From: Metabacillus idriensis
GTDB lineage: Bacteria; Bacillota; Bacilli; Bacillales; Bacillaceae
Direction: 5' to 3'
Length of the DNA: 64,000 nucleotides
Assembly: GCF_009674765.1 (NCBI RefSeq)
Contig: NZ_WKKF01000001.1
Span: 1,302,001-1,366,000 of the forward strand
Below the pieces are notes generated by a model. It had not been told where the DNA came from. It was given only the letters and a program-made list of their open reading frames with translations, and did not search any database. Made by a program: the position numbers and the translations under genes. This document shows, piece after piece, positions 38,613 to 48,235 of the stretch (the first letter of the stretch is position 1; each line of letters begins with the position of its first letter).

Positions 38613-39352
38613 TGGTTGAAGGTAAAGTGGCATTAGTTACTGGTGCATCAAGAGGAATCGGCCGCGCAATTGCACTTGAACTGGCTCAAAACGGTGCAAA
38701 TGTAGCGGTGAATTACGCAGGAAGCGAAGCGAAAGCCAATGAAGTTGTCGATGAAATAAAAGCGCTCGGCAGAGAAGCATTTGCCGTTCAGGCAGATGTC
38801 AGCGACAGTGAGGCTGTAGCTGCGATGGTCAAAGCAACAGTTGAGCAATTTGGCAGACTGGATATACTAGTAAACAATGCCGGCATTACAAAAGATAATC
38901 TTCTGATGAGAATGAAAGACTCTGAGTGGGATGATGTCATCAACATCAATTTGAAAGGTGTTTTTCTGACGACAAAAGCGGTAACACGCCAAATGATGAA
39001 GCAGCGTCAAGGCCGAATCATCAATATTGCATCGATCGTCGGTGTAAGCGGAAATCCTGGCCAGGCGAATTATGTAGCGGCTAAAGCAGGTGTAATCGGT
39101 TTAACAAAAACAGCAGCTAAAGAGCTTTCATCGAGAAATATTACAGTCAATGCGATCGCACCCGGGTTTATCACAACCGATATGACGGATAAACTGACTG
39201 AAGAAGTAAAAACCGAAATGCTGAAGCAAATTCCGCTTGCCCGCTTTGGTGAGCCATCTGATATTTCAAATGCGGTCACGTTCTTAGCTTCTGATAAAAG
39301 CAGCTATATCACAGGGCAGACGATCCATATTGATGGCGGAATGGTCATGTAA
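38612..39352 (+). CDS. fabG: 3-oxoacyl-ACP reductase
   Basis: This 246-residue short-chain dehydrogenase uses NADPH to reduce 3-oxoacyl-ACP. The cofactor motif [10 protein letters not shown] is at residues 10-19 and the catalytic triad Ser141, Tyr154 and Lys158 is intact ([20 protein letters not shown]). [15 protein letters not shown] is the FabG-type active-site loop. It sits in the order fabD-fabG-acpP. Confidence 0.96.
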   Translation: MVEGKVALVTGASRGIGRAIALELAQNGANVAVNYAGSEAKANEVVDEIKALGREAFAVQADVSDSEAVAAMVKATVEQFGRLDILVNNAGITKDNLLMRMKDSEWDDVININLKGVFLTTKAVTRQMMKQRQGRIINIASIVGVSGNPGQANYVAAKAGVIGLTKTAAKELSSRNITVNAIAPGFITTDMTDKLTEEVKTEMLKQIPLARFGEPSDISNAVTFLASDKSSYITGQTIHIDGGMVM

Positions 39353-39445
39353 AAAAGAATTTTGTGTCTTGCTTTGGATTCTCTGATTTCGGCTAGTTTT
39401 TTAATAGGATATACACTATAATACTTTGAGGGGAGGTGAAATGTT

Positions 39446-39679
39446 ATGGCAGATGTACTAGCTCGCGTAACGAAAATTATCGTTGACCGTCTTGGTGTTG
39501 ATGAGGCTGAAGTAAAAATGGAAGCTTCTTTTAAAGACGATTTAGGTGCGGATTCCCTTGATGTAGTAGAACTTGTAATGGAACTTGAAGATGAGTTCGA
39601 CATGGAGATTTCTGATGAAGATGCAGAAACAATTGCAACAGTGGGTGACGCTGTGAACTACATACAAAGTCAACAGTAA
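39446..39679 (+). CDS. acpP: Acyl carrier protein
   Basis: This 77-residue carrier has the phosphopantetheine site [15 protein letters not shown] with Ser37 and the usual acidic composition. It carries growing acyl chains in fatty acid synthesis and is supplied to PlsX. A TATAAT sequence about 30 bases before the start suggests its own promoter in the 93-base gap after fabG, although the -35 is weak. GAGGGGAGGTG precedes the ATG. Confidence 0.97.
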   Translation: MADVLARVTKIIVDRLGVDEAEVKMEASFKDDLGADSLDVVELVMELEDEFDMEISDEDAETIATVGDAVNYIQSQQ

Positions 39680-39689
39680 TGTTGCATTT

Positions 39690-39722
39690 AAAGTCCCGTT
39701 TTAAAGCGGGGCTTTATCCCTT
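39690..39722 (+). terminator. Hairpin terminator after acpP
   Basis: AAAGTCCCG and CGGGGCTTT form a 9-bp stem with one G-U pair, followed by ATCCCTTT. The T tract is poor, so readthrough into rnc is possible. Confidence 0.65.
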
Positions 39723-39778
39723 TTAAAACATGGGAACAAAAATGAAAAGATGCGGTTGTTTAAGTGATGGAGGTACCT

Positions 39779-40510
39779 ATGCCGAAGATGAATTACAGAG
39801 AGAGAAGATCGTTTGTCAAAAAAGCAGAATTCAAACAATTTCAAGAACAAATTGGCCATACATTTCAAAATGAAAGACTTTTGTATCAAGCCTTCACACA
39901 TTCATCCTATGTGAATGAGCATCGCAAAAAGCCTTACGAGGACAATGAAAGACTGGAATTTTTAGGAGATGCGGTTTTAGAATTAACGATTTCTCAGTTT
40001 TTATTTAAGAAATATCCAACAATGAGCGAAGGGGACTTAACTAAGGTCCGAGCGGCTATTGTATGTGAGCCTTCGCTTGTAGCATTTGCAAATGAATTAT
40101 CATTTGGAAAGCTTATATTGCTTGGTAAAGGTGAAGAAATGACTGGCGGAAGAGCAAGACCTGCTCTGCTGGCAGATGTTTTTGAAGCATTTATTGGAGC
40201 ATTATATTTGGATTCAGGGCTTGATCCTGTCGTTGCCTTTTTAGAAAAATGTGTATTTCCTAAAATTAATGATGGTGCTTTTTCTCATGTGATGGATTTT
40301 AAAAGTCAGCTTCAGGAGTTTGTTCAAAGAGACAGCAAAGGTTCTTTGGAATATAAAATTCTTCAGGAGAAGGGCCCTGCCCACAATCGCGAGTTTGTGG
40401 CCACTGTCTCTCTAAATGGAGAAATCCTCGGAACCGGAAACGGCAAATCAAAAAAAGCGGCTGAACAGCATGCCGCGCAAGAAGCATTAACAAAACTGAA
40501 ACCTCATTAA
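39779..40510 (+). CDS. rnc: Ribonuclease III
   Basis: This 243-residue enzyme cuts double-stranded RNA, including rRNA precursors. The signature ERLEFLGDA is at residues 58-66, a second acidic site [16 protein letters not shown] lies near 130, and the C-terminal double-stranded RNA-binding domain ends [18 protein letters not shown]. The ATG at 39779 follows GGAGG; in-frame codons at 39764-39767 overlap this site. It is followed by a terminator and repeat copy C before smc. Confidence 0.95.
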   Translation: MPKMNYRERRSFVKKAEFKQFQEQIGHTFQNERLLYQAFTHSSYVNEHRKKPYEDNERLEFLGDAVLELTISQFLFKKYPTMSEGDLTKVRAAIVCEPSLVAFANELSFGKLILLGKGEEMTGGRARPALLADVFEAFIGALYLDSGLDPVVAFLEKCVFPKINDGAFSHVMDFKSQLQEFVQRDSKGSLEYKILQEKGPAHNREFVATVSLNGEILGTGNGKSKKAAEQHAAQEALTKLKPH

Positions 40511-40518
40511 GATGAATT

Positions 40519-40546
40519 AACCCCCGGAAATCAGGGGGTTCTCTTT
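40519..40546 (+). terminator. Intrinsic terminator after rnc
   Basis: AACCCCC and GGGGGTT form a 7-bp G+C-rich stem around GGAAATCA, followed by CTCTTT. It separates rnc from smc, which are one operon in B. subtilis. Confidence 0.8.
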
Positions 40547-40566
40547 ATGTCCGGCAGTTTTCAAAT

Positions 40567-40784
40567 GGCTCTTTTCGTAAACATTGTTGCTTTTTGACTA
40601 GATATTAAAATCTTAAGTGAATTGTGGCGGATAAACTTGACTCCTGCGGGAAATTAGAGGGAAATGGGAGACCCCGCAGGCAGGGCCGAGGAGGCTCCCA
40701 GCCGGACCTCGGAAAGCAAGTTCCTGTAGCGGAAAGTAACGGACAACATTTATAATCGAAAACAACAATCTATGCGAAAACAGC
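40567..40784 (+). repeat. MITE-like dispersed repeat, copy C
   Basis: This 218-base element, the same length as copy A, lies in the 422-base gap between rnc and smc. It is bounded by a perfect 9-base direct repeat TTTTCAAAT (40558-40566 and 40785-40793), which looks like a target duplication. The ends, GGCTCTTTTCGTAAACATTG and the inverse of CAATCTATGCGAAAACAGC, pair at about 18 of 23 positions. GGGAG (40666-40670) pairs with CTCCC (40695-40699). The rest of the gap (40794-40932) shows only a weak -10-like TATGAT before smc. Confidence 0.9.
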
Positions 40785-40932
40785 TTTTCAAATAAAGGTT
40801 TCGTGCAAGATTTCTATTAATAGTTCGCTGCATCTGGATGGATTGCGGGAAGGGGCTTTATCTTTTCAAACAAACTGCCCTGAATTATGATAGAATATGG
40901 TTGATTTTAAAGAATAGTAGGGAGGATCCTAA

Positions 40933-43900
40933 ATGTTCCTCAAACGTTTGGATATAGTAGGATTTAAATCATTCGCAGAGCGGGTGAATGTAGATTTTGT
41001 AAAAGGCGTGACCGCAGTAGTCGGACCAAACGGCAGCGGGAAAAGCAATATTACCGATGCCATTAGATGGGTGCTTGGCGAGCAGTCGGCAAGGTCACTC
41101 CGTGGAACGAAAATGGAGGATATTATCTTTGCCGGAAGCGACTCAAGAAAAGGCGTAAATATGGCGGAGGTTACACTCACTCTTGATAACGAGGAGCAGT
41201 TTCTGCCGATCGATTATCATGAGGTATCGGTTACGAGAAGAGTATACAGATCTGGTGAAAGCGATTTTTATATTAACAATCAGTCTTGCCGGCTGAAAGA
41301 TATTGTCGATCTTTTTATGGATTCCGGACTTGGCAAAGAAGCTTTTTCAATCATCAGCCAAGGAAAAGTGGAAGAAATTCTCAGCAGCAAAGCGGAGGAA
41401 AGACGCAGCATCTTTGAAGAAGCGGCAGGTGTTTTAAAATATAAAACACGAAAGAAAAAAGCAGAATTCAAATTAGCAGAAACGCAGGAAAATCTTAATC
41501 GTGTTCAAGATATACTTCATGAACTTGAAGGCCAGGTCGAGCCTCTTAAAATTCAGGCATCGATTGCAAAGGATTTTCTGGAAAAAAAAGAAGAGCTTGA
41601 GCAATTTGAAGTAGCTCTCACTGTTTATGAAATTGAAGAGCTTCATAAAAAATGGGAGTCTTTATCACAGACTGTTGAGAATGGAAGACTGCAAGAAAGC
41701 AGTCTGTTTGCCTCTGTTCAAAAGAAAGAAGCTGAAATTGAACAAACCAGAGATCAGTCCCAGGCACTCGACGAATCTATCAATGATCTTCAGCAAGTGC
41801 TGCTTCTTGCAAGCGAGGACCTCGAAAAGCTTGAAGGCCGCAAAGAAGTTCTTAAAGAGCGCAAAAAAAATGCTCATCAGAATAAATCTCAGCTGCAAAA
41901 AATAATAGAAGAAGCATCTGAACGGACAGCAGCTCTTGAGAATGAAAAGAAAACCCAGTCAGCATTATTGGAAAAGCTCCAAAAAGAAGTCAGCGATCTT
42001 AAAAAGCAGCTTCAGGAGAAACAAACACTGCTGTCAACGTACGATCAGAACATTGAAGAGAAAATTGAATCTCTCAAAAGTGAATATTTTGATTTGCTGA
42101 ATGCACAGGCACAGGCAAGAAATGAAATGACGTACATAGATGATCAAATGGATCAGCAAACAAAAAAAACCGGCCGGTTAAAAGAAGCAAATCAAAAGTA
42201 CATTAACGAACGAAATGAAATTGAAGAGAAAAAGAGAAGACTTAAAGCAAAGCTTTCTTTACTTGAAGATCAGCTGGATGAACAAATTAAAACCTTCCGT
42301 GCCGCACAGGCAAAATTAGAGAAGGACAAAGCAGCTTATCAAAAAAGAGAAACGGCACTTTATCAAGCCTATCAATATTTGCAGCAGACAAAATCGCGCA
42401 AAGAAATGCTTGAGGCTATGCAGGAGGATTACGCAGGATTTTTCCAAGGTGTAAAGGAAGTCCTGAAGCAGCGCCATCAGCTTCAAGGCATTCATGGAGC
42501 CATTGCAGAGCTTATATCAACGGACAAGCAGTATGAAACAGCAGTAGAAATTGCCCTTGGCGGTGCTGCGCAGCATGTGGTAGTTGAAGACGAACAAGCT
42601 GCAAGAACAGCGATTTCTTATCTGAAGAAAAATGCGTTTGGACGTGCGACATTCCTGCCATTAACTGTCATGAAGGAACGCGCCGTTTCAGCGCATGATC
42701 TCCAAACATTGAGAAGCCACAGTGCTTTTAAAGGAATTGCTTCAGATCTGGTTTCTTTTGACCCTCGCTACCAGAAGGCTGTATCTAATTTGCTCGGCAC
42801 AGTCGTTGTCACAGAAGATTTAAAGGGTGCAAATGAACTTGCTAAACTGCTAAACTACCGTTTTCGCTTCGTTACCGTGGGCGGAGACGTCGTAAACCCC
42901 GGGGGATCGATGACAGGCGGAGCCGTCAAGCAAAAAAACAATTCACTCTTAAGCCGCAGCCGCGAATTAGAAACAATTGAAAAGCAATTTAATGAAATGA
43001 GCGACAAAACAAGTCAGCTTGAAGAAGACGTGAAATCACTGAAGCACTCAATTTCAGCTCTGGATCAGCAGGTTGAACTTCAAAGAGAAAAAGGAGAGCA
43101 GCTGCGGATTGAAACACAGTCAGTCCGGTCCGAACTGAGAGAGATGGAAATGAACGAGAAGAATGTAAACAATCATCTTTCTCTTTATGATGCCGAAAAA
43201 GAATCATATCAGATTGAAGAGGCCAGAATGATAAAGCGGAAAGAAGAGCTTTCGGTGCAGCTGGATGCTTCACAGGAAAAAATGAAGAATCTTGATCAGC
43301 TTATTGCTGAATTATCTGCACAAAAAACAACCCAGCAATCTTCAAAAGAAGAAGTACAAAACGAGATGACCGATCTGAAAGTTGTTTTAGCAAGCAAAAA
43401 GCAATCACTCGAAAATCAGCTTGAAAAAGCAGATCGGACAAAGCTTGAGCTTGATAATCAGCATAAAAAGCTGACAGAAGCGCGGGAAGATTTGAATTTC
43501 CTGCACGATGAAATGAATTCCAATTTTTCAGGTGAAGAAAAATTAGAGGAAACAGCCCGTCAAAAACGCGAAGACAAAAACAAGACGATTGAACTGATTT
43601 CCGTCAGACGAAATCAGCGCCTGAAACTTCAGGATCAGCTTGAGGTTTCTGAACGGGAAGTGAAAGAATTAAACAGGCAGCATAAGCAGCTTTCAGATCT
43701 GCTAAAAGATGAAGAGGTCAGATTAAACCGATTCGATGTAGAACTTGATAATCGACTGAATCATTTACGCGCGGAATACTTGCTTTCATTTGAAGCTGCC
43801 AAAGAAAAATATGTTCTGGATCTTGATGCGGGTGAGGCACGCAAGCGGGTAAAACTCATTAAACTTGCGATTGAAGAGCTTGGAACGGTCAATCTTGGAG

Positions 43901-44499
43901 CAATTGATGAATATGAAAGGGTTTCAGAACGATTCCATTTTCTGACTGATCAGCGCAATGACCTTCAAGAAGCCAAAGACACTCTCTATCAGGTTATTGG
44001 GGAAATGGATGAAGAAATGAAAAAGAGATTTCATCATACCTTCACCCAAATCAGATCTCATTTTGAGTCTGTCTTTCAAGCGCTATTTGGAGGCGGCCGA
44101 GCAGAGCTCAGGCTTACAAATCCAGATGATCTGCTGAACACAGGGGTAGATATTGTTGCTCAGCCTCCAGGAAAAAAACTTCAAAACCTCGGTCTTTTAT
44201 CAGGCGGAGAGCGTGCATTAACAGCAATTGCATTGCTTTTCTCTATTTTAAAAGTCCGTCCGGTGCCATTTTGTGTCCTTGATGAGGTCGAAGCAGCGCT
44301 TGATGAAGCAAATGTCCACAGGTTTTCTCAATATCTGAAGAAATTCAGCAAAGACACACAATTTATCGTTATTACACACCGCAAAGGCACGATGGAAGAT
44401 GCTGATGTACTGTATGGCGTCACCATGCAGGAGTCAGGCGTTTCCAAGATGGTTTCAGTCCGCTTGGAAGAAACAAAAGAATTTGTGCAATCAGGATGA
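40933..44499 (+). CDS. smc: Chromosome segregation and condensation protein SMC
   Basis: This 1188-residue ATPase forms the condensin core with ScpA and ScpB. Walker A GPNGSGKSN is at residues 31-39, long coiled coils flank a central hinge (about 515-640, AVEIALGGAAQHVVVEDE and GGDVVNPGGSMTGG), and the C-terminal head has the signature LLSGGERALTAIALLF and Walker B FCVLDEVEAALDEANV. GGGAGGAT precedes the ATG. ftsY follows after 14 bases. Confidence 0.97.
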   Translation: MFLKRLDIVGFKSFAERVNVDFVKGVTAVVGPNGSGKSNITDAIRWVLGEQSARSLRGTKMEDIIFAGSDSRKGVNMAEVTLTLDNEEQFLPIDYHEVSVTRRVYRSGESDFYINNQSCRLKDIVDLFMDSGLGKEAFSIISQGKVEEILSSKAEERRSIFEEAAGVLKYKTRKKKAEFKLAETQENLNRVQDILHELEGQVEPLKIQASIAKDFLEKKEELEQFEVALTVYEIEELHKKWESLSQTVENGRLQESSLFASVQKKEAEIEQTRDQSQALDESINDLQQVLLLASEDLEKLEGRKEVLKERKKNAHQNKSQLQKIIEEASERTAALENEKKTQSALLEKLQKEVSDLKKQLQEKQTLLSTYDQNIEEKIESLKSEYFDLLNAQAQARNEMTYIDDQMDQQTKKTGRLKEANQKYINERNEIEEKKRRLKAKLSLLEDQLDEQIKTFRAAQAKLEKDKAAYQKRETALYQAYQYLQQTKSRKEMLEAMQEDYAGFFQGVKEVLKQRHQLQGIHGAIAELISTDKQYETAVEIALGGAAQHVVVEDEQAARTAISYLKKNAFGRATFLPLTVMKERAVSAHDLQTLRSHSAFKGIASDLVSFDPRYQKAVSNLLGTVVVTEDLKGANELAKLLNYRFRFVTVGGDVVNPGGSMTGGAVKQKNNSLLSRSRELETIEKQFNEMSDKTSQLEEDVKSLKHSISALDQQVELQREKGEQLRIETQSVRSELREMEMNEKNVNNHLSLYDAEKESYQIEEARMIKRKEELSVQLDASQEKMKNLDQLIAELSAQKTTQQSSKEEVQNEMTDLKVVLASKKQSLENQLEKADRTKLELDNQHKKLTEAREDLNFLHDEMNSNFSGEEKLEETARQKREDKNKTIELISVRRNQRLKLQDQLEVSEREVKELNRQHKQLSDLLKDEEVRLNRFDVELDNRLNHLRAEYLLSFEAAKEKYVLDLDAGEARKRVKLIKLAIEELGTVNLGAIDEYERVSERFHFLTDQRNDLQEAKDTLYQVIGEMDEEMKKRFHHTFTQIRSHFESVFQALFGGGRAELRLTNPDDLLNTGVDIVAQPPGKKLQNLGLLSGGERALTAIALLFSILKVRPVPFCVLDEVEAALDEANVHRFSQYLKKFSKDTQFIVITHRKGTMEDADVLYGVTMQESGVSKMVSVRLEETKEFVQSG

Positions 44500-44513
44500 A
44501 AGGAAGAAGCTGA

Positions 44514-45503
44514 ATGAGTTTTTTAAAAAAATTAAAAGAGAAATTTACACAGCAGCAAGAGCCGGATTCTTCGCCGGAAAAATTTAAAGACGGCCTGACA
44601 AAAACACGGGTTTCATTTTCAGAACGGGTGAATAATCTTGTAGCCCGCTACCGCAAAGTAGACGAAGAGTTTTTTGAAGAGCTTGAAGAAGTCTTGATCG
44701 GTGCCGATGTTGGCGTATCAACGGTCATGGAATTGATTGATGAGCTGAAAACAGAAGTAAAGCGCCGCAACATCCAAGATTCAAAAGATGTGCGTTCTGT
44801 CATTTCAGAAAAGCTCGTTGACATCTATCAAGGGGAAGATGCTGAATCTCCAAAACTTGATATTCAGGAAGGCCGATTAAACGTCGTCCTGTTTGTCGGA
44901 GTAAACGGTGTTGGAAAAACAACGACAATCGGAAAACTTGCACACAAGCTTAAGAGCGAGGGCAAATCCGTTCTGCTCGCTGCAGGAGACACATTCCGCG
45001 CTGGTGCGATTGAACAGCTGGAAGTTTGGGGAGAGCGCACAGGAGTGGATGTTATTAAGCAGTCAGCCGGATCTGATCCCGCAGCAGTCATGTTTGATGC
45101 AGTCCAGGCAGCTAAAGCAAGAAAAGTAGATGTCTTATTGTGCGATACAGCAGGACGTCTGCAAAATAAGGTAAACCTCATGAAAGAGCTCGAAAAAGTG
45201 AAGCGCGTGATCGAACGTGAAATTCCTTTCGCTCCTCATGAAGTGCTGCTCGTCCTTGACGCAACAACTGGCCAAAATGCCATGGTCCAGGCGAAACAAT
45301 TTTCTCAGGCGACAGATGTATCAGGCATCGTCCTGACGAAGCTTGATGGCACGGCAAAAGGCGGCATCGTTCTCGCCATCCGCAATGAACTGAGCATACC
45401 GGTGAAATTTGTCGGCCTCGGCGAAAAAATGGATGACCTTCAGGAATTTGATGCTGAACAGTATGTATATGGATTATTTGCTGATTTAGTGGAAGAAGCC
45501 TAA
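44514..45503 (+). CDS. ftsY: Signal recognition particle receptor FtsY
   Basis: This 329-residue GTPase docks the SRP-ribosome complex at the membrane. A short charged N-terminal region and the NG domain are present: GVNGVGKTT at residues 129-137, DTFRAGAIEQL, CDTAGRLQNK and LTKLDGTAKGG. It lacks the long acidic A domain of enteric FtsY, as normal for Bacillus. It is cotranscribed with smc and followed by a strong terminator. Confidence 0.97.
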   Translation: MSFLKKLKEKFTQQQEPDSSPEKFKDGLTKTRVSFSERVNNLVARYRKVDEEFFEELEEVLIGADVGVSTVMELIDELKTEVKRRNIQDSKDVRSVISEKLVDIYQGEDAESPKLDIQEGRLNVVLFVGVNGVGKTTTIGKLAHKLKSEGKSVLLAAGDTFRAGAIEQLEVWGERTGVDVIKQSAGSDPAAVMFDAVQAAKARKVDVLLCDTAGRLQNKVNLMKELEKVKRVIEREIPFAPHEVLLVLDATTGQNAMVQAKQFSQATDVSGIVLTKLDGTAKGGIVLAIRNELSIPVKFVGLGEKMDDLQEFDAEQYVYGLFADLVEEA

Positions 45504-45509
45504 TCAGAG

Positions 45510-45560
45510 AAAACTGTCTCATGAAGCCGTGAATACGGCTTGTGGTGAGGCAGTTTTTTC
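45510..45560 (+). terminator. Long hairpin terminator after ftsY
   Basis: AAAACTGTCTCA (45510-45521) pairs with TGAGGCAGTTTT, and an inner hairpin AAGCCGT-GAAT-ACGGCTT caps it, followed by a T run. It closes the smc-ftsY unit. Confidence 0.9.
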
Positions 45561-45696
45561 TTATCTTGAGAAATGGTAGGCTGCATACCGAAAAATGACC
45601 AAGAAATCATTGTAAATCACAGGAAAATGGCATTTAGTTGATGTATCTGGACTTTATCTGGCTTCCTTTCCGCTATCCGCAAACGAGTTTCGGGAA

Positions 45697-46077
45697 CGGT
45701 TCCGCATTTCATGGTGGCAAGCTTCACCTCCTAGCCCCTCGGCCAGAACGGATCCGCCAGTAAAGGCAAAAAGCGTCTTTTCTGTCGGATCCTTATCTGT
45801 CTGTCGGGTCTGACCAGTCGGTTCCGCTTTTCTCGGTGTCTAGCTCCATCGCCCAACTCCTCGGCCAGAACGGATCATCCAGCAAAGGCAAAAAGCGCCT
45901 TCACTGGCTGATCCTTATCTGTCTGTCGGGTCTGACCAGTCGGTTCCGCTTTTCTCGGTGTCCAGCTCCACCTCCTAGCCCCTCGGCCAGAACGGCTCCG
46001 CCAGCAAAGGCAAAAAGCGCCTTCACTGGCTGATCCTTATCTGTCTGCCTGCGCTAAACGGGCGATTCCTCTTTTCT
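45697..46077 (+). repeat. Three 122-bp tandem repeats between ftsY and ylxM
   Basis: Units start at 45697, 45819 and 45941 with an exact 122-base period, and the first bases of a fourth (CGATTCCTCTTTTCT) start at 46063. Shared blocks are CGGTTCCGC, CCTCGGCCAGAACGG, AAAGGCAAAAAGCG and GATCCTTATCTGTCTG. Each unit can fold a hairpin: in unit 1 45750-45760 with 45782-45792, in unit 2 45872-45882 with 45904-45914. Units 2 and 3 are most alike. No gene is seen here; reading frames through it are repeat artefacts. Bases 45561-45696 show nothing I can name. Confidence 0.9.
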
Positions 46078-46095
46078 AAGTGTTAAGAAAAAAAC

Positions 46096-46124
46096 TTGAC
46101 ATGTATTTCAATAGCTTGTAAACT
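46096..46124 (+). promoter_or_regulatory. SigA promoter of ylxM-ffh
   Basis: TTGACA (46096-46101), a 17-base spacer and TAAACT (46119-46124) form a good SigA promoter 45 bases before ylxM and directly after the tandem repeats. It gives the SRP genes transcription apart from smc-ftsY. Confidence 0.8.
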
Positions 46125-46168
46125 AATGACTTGTAAAGGCAATTCCCTTAACAAAGGAGAGACGCTGA

Positions 46169-46501
46169 GTGATGCTTGAAAAAACAACGAGAGTAAATTA
46201 TCTGTTTGACTTTTATCAATCGTTGTTGACACCAAAGCAAAAAAGCTATATGTCGCTTTATTATCTTGATGATTACTCCTTGGGAGAAATTGCTGAAGAG
46301 TACGACATTAGCCGGCAGGCCGTGTATGATAACATAAAACGAACTGAGGCAATGTTAGAGCAATATGAAACCAAATTATTGCTTTTTCAAAAATTTCAAG
46401 AGCGTCAACATTTGATTGAACAATTAAAAGCTGCAGCGTTCAAGATTGATCAGGAACGTTCACTTTTGACGCTGATTGAGGCGCTGGAGAAATTAGATTA
46501 G
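46169..46501 (+). CDS. ylxM: SRP-associated protein YlxM
   Basis: This 110-residue helix-turn-helix protein has [44 protein letters not shown], the full UPF0122/YlxM pattern. In streptococci YlxM binds SRP parts and modulates the SRP pathway. The GTG at 46169 is 11 bases after AAGGAG and gives the usual four residues before KTTR; an ATG directly after it is also possible. ffh follows after 12 bases. Confidence 0.93.
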   Translation: MMLEKTTRVNYLFDFYQSLLTPKQKSYMSLYYLDDYSLGEIAEEYDISRQAVYDNIKRTEAMLEQYETKLLLFQKFQERQHLIEQLKAAAFKIDQERSLLTLIEALEKLD

Positions 46502-46513
46502 GAGGCGGCATGT

Positions 46514-47857
46514 ATGGCATTTGAAGGATTAGCCGACCGACTGCAGAATACAATCGCAAAAATCCGCGGCAAAGGCAAAGTGTCGGAGTCTGATGTAAAA
46601 GAAATGATGCGTGAAGTGCGATTAGCACTTTTAGAAGCAGACGTTAACTTTAAAGTCGTAAAAGATTTTGTGAAAAAAGTAAGCGAACGGTCAGTAGGAC
46701 AGGAAGTTATGACAAGCTTAACTCCTGGCCAGCAGGTCATTAAAGTTGTTAAAGAAGAGCTGACTGCTTTAATGGGCGGCGAACAGAGCAAAATTGCCGT
46801 CGCCAATAGACCGCCAACCGTTATTATGATGGTTGGTCTGCAAGGTGCCGGTAAAACAACGACAACAGGAAAGCTTGCGAATCTGCTTCGAAAGAAACAT
46901 AACCGCAATCCTCTGTTGGTCGCTGCAGATATTTACCGTCCTGCTGCCATCAAACAGCTTGAAACACTTGGAAAACAGCTGAATATGCCTGTCTTTTCCC
47001 TGGGTGATCAAGTAAGTCCTGTTGAAATTGCCAAGCAGGCGATTGAGCATGCAAAAAAAGAACATCTTGATTACGTTCTGATTGATACAGCGGGCCGTCT
47101 TCATATTGATGAAACACTGATGGATGAGCTTCAGCAGGTAAAAGAATTATCAAAACCTGATGAGATCTTCCTCGTTGTTGATGCAATGACAGGACAGGAT
47201 GCCGTAAATGTAGCACAAAGCTTCAATGATCAGCTCGGCTTAACAGGCGTAGTCCTGACAAAGCTTGATGGCGACACACGGGGCGGGGCTGCACTATCCA
47301 TCAGATCTGTAACCCAAACACCAATTAAGTTTGTAGGTCTTGGTGAAAAACTGGATGCAATTGAAGCATTTCATCCAGAACGCATGGCATCCCGTATTTT
47401 AGGCATGGGCGATGTTCTCACATTGATTGAGAAGGCACAGGCCAATGTGGATGAAGATAAAGCAAAAGAACTTGAACAAAAAATGAGGACTGCTTCGTTT
47501 ACATTTGACGACTTCCTCGAACAGCTCGGACAAGTCCGCAGCATGGGACCGCTTGATGAGCTTCTTGGAATGCTCCCTGGCGCAAACAAAATTAAAGGGT
47601 TAAAAAATGCTCAAGTCGATGAAAAACAGATCGGATCTGTTGAAGCCATCATCCGTTCGATGACGAAGGAAGAAAAACAGCATCCTGAAATCATCAACTC
47701 TGGCCGCAGAAAGCGGATTGCAAAAGGAAGCGGAACGACCGTCCCGGAAGTAAACCGTCTCTTAAAGCAATTTGAAGACATGAAAAAGATGATGAAACAA
47801 ATGACGAGCATGTCAAAAGGCAAGAAAAAAGGCGGAATGAAATTTCCGTTTATGTAA
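46514..47857 (+). CDS. ffh: Signal recognition particle protein Ffh
   Basis: This 447-residue SRP54 homolog binds signal sequences and the SRP RNA. The GTPase motif GLQGAGKTT is at residues 108-116, with ADIYRPAAIKQL, DTAGRLHIDETL and LTKLDGDTRGG. The methionine-rich M domain runs from about 300 to the end, with the RNA-binding GSGTTVPEVNRLLKQF and the tail MKKMMKQMTSM. Ribosome binding site AGGAGG precedes the ATG. Confidence 0.97.
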   Translation: MAFEGLADRLQNTIAKIRGKGKVSESDVKEMMREVRLALLEADVNFKVVKDFVKKVSERSVGQEVMTSLTPGQQVIKVVKEELTALMGGEQSKIAVANRPPTVIMMVGLQGAGKTTTTGKLANLLRKKHNRNPLLVAADIYRPAAIKQLETLGKQLNMPVFSLGDQVSPVEIAKQAIEHAKKEHLDYVLIDTAGRLHIDETLMDELQQVKELSKPDEIFLVVDAMTGQDAVNVAQSFNDQLGLTGVVLTKLDGDTRGGAALSIRSVTQTPIKFVGLGEKLDAIEAFHPERMASRILGMGDVLTLIEKAQANVDEDKAKELEQKMRTASFTFDDFLEQLGQVRSMGPLDELLGMLPGANKIKGLKNAQVDEKQIGSVEAIIRSMTKEEKQHPEIINSGRRKRIAKGSGTTVPEVNRLLKQFEDMKKMMKQMTSMSKGKKKGGMKFPFM

Positions 47858-47874
47858 CAATTTTTAGGTGTTAA

Positions 47875-47903
47875 GAAAAAACACTTTACAAAGTGCTTTT
47901 TCA
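47875..47903 (+). terminator. Weak terminator between ffh and rpsP
   Basis: An A run, CACTT, loop TACA, AAGTG and CTTTTT form a short hairpin with A and T tracts. It is probably a partial terminator ahead of the ribosomal protein gene. Confidence 0.6.
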
Positions 47904-47951
47904 TTGATATCATACTATCTTGTTGAAATATTTTCGGAGGTGCTTTATAAA

Positions 47952-48224
47952 ATGGCAGTAAAAATTCGTTTAAAACGCATGGGAGCTAACAAATCTCCTT
48001 TCTATCGTATCGTAGTTGCAGATTCTCGTTCACCACGTGATGGACGTTTCATCGAAACAGTTGGAACTTACAATCCAGTTGCTAACCCGGCAATCGTTGA
48101 CATCAACGAAGAGCTTGCTCTTAAATGGATGCAAAATGGTGCAAAACCATCTGACACAGTTCGCAACTTGTTCTCAAACCAAGGCATTATGGAAAAATTC
48201 CATAACGCTAAACACAGCAAGTAA
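47952..48224 (+). CDS. rpsP: 30S ribosomal protein S16
   Basis: This 90-residue protein, [20 protein letters not shown] and onward, is S16 at its normal length. CGGAGGTG lies before the ATG at 47952; in-frame upstream sequence to 47868 is a leader. It starts the rpsP-khpA-ylqD-rimM-trmD-rplS run. Confidence 0.98.
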   Translation: MAVKIRLKRMGANKSPFYRIVVADSRSPRDGRFIETVGTYNPVANPAIVDINEELALKWMQNGAKPSDTVRNLFSNQGIMEKFHNAKHSK

Positions 48225-48235
48225 GGGCTGATTCG

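Noticed and set aside
45836-46033. 65-residue frame in the ftsY-ylxM gap
   Set aside because: It reads through two 122-base tandem units, so its protein repeats itself; no start signal and low-complexity content make it an artefact.
45697-46077. CRISPR-like array
   Set aside because: The repeats are contiguous 122-base units with no spacers and no cas genes in the window.
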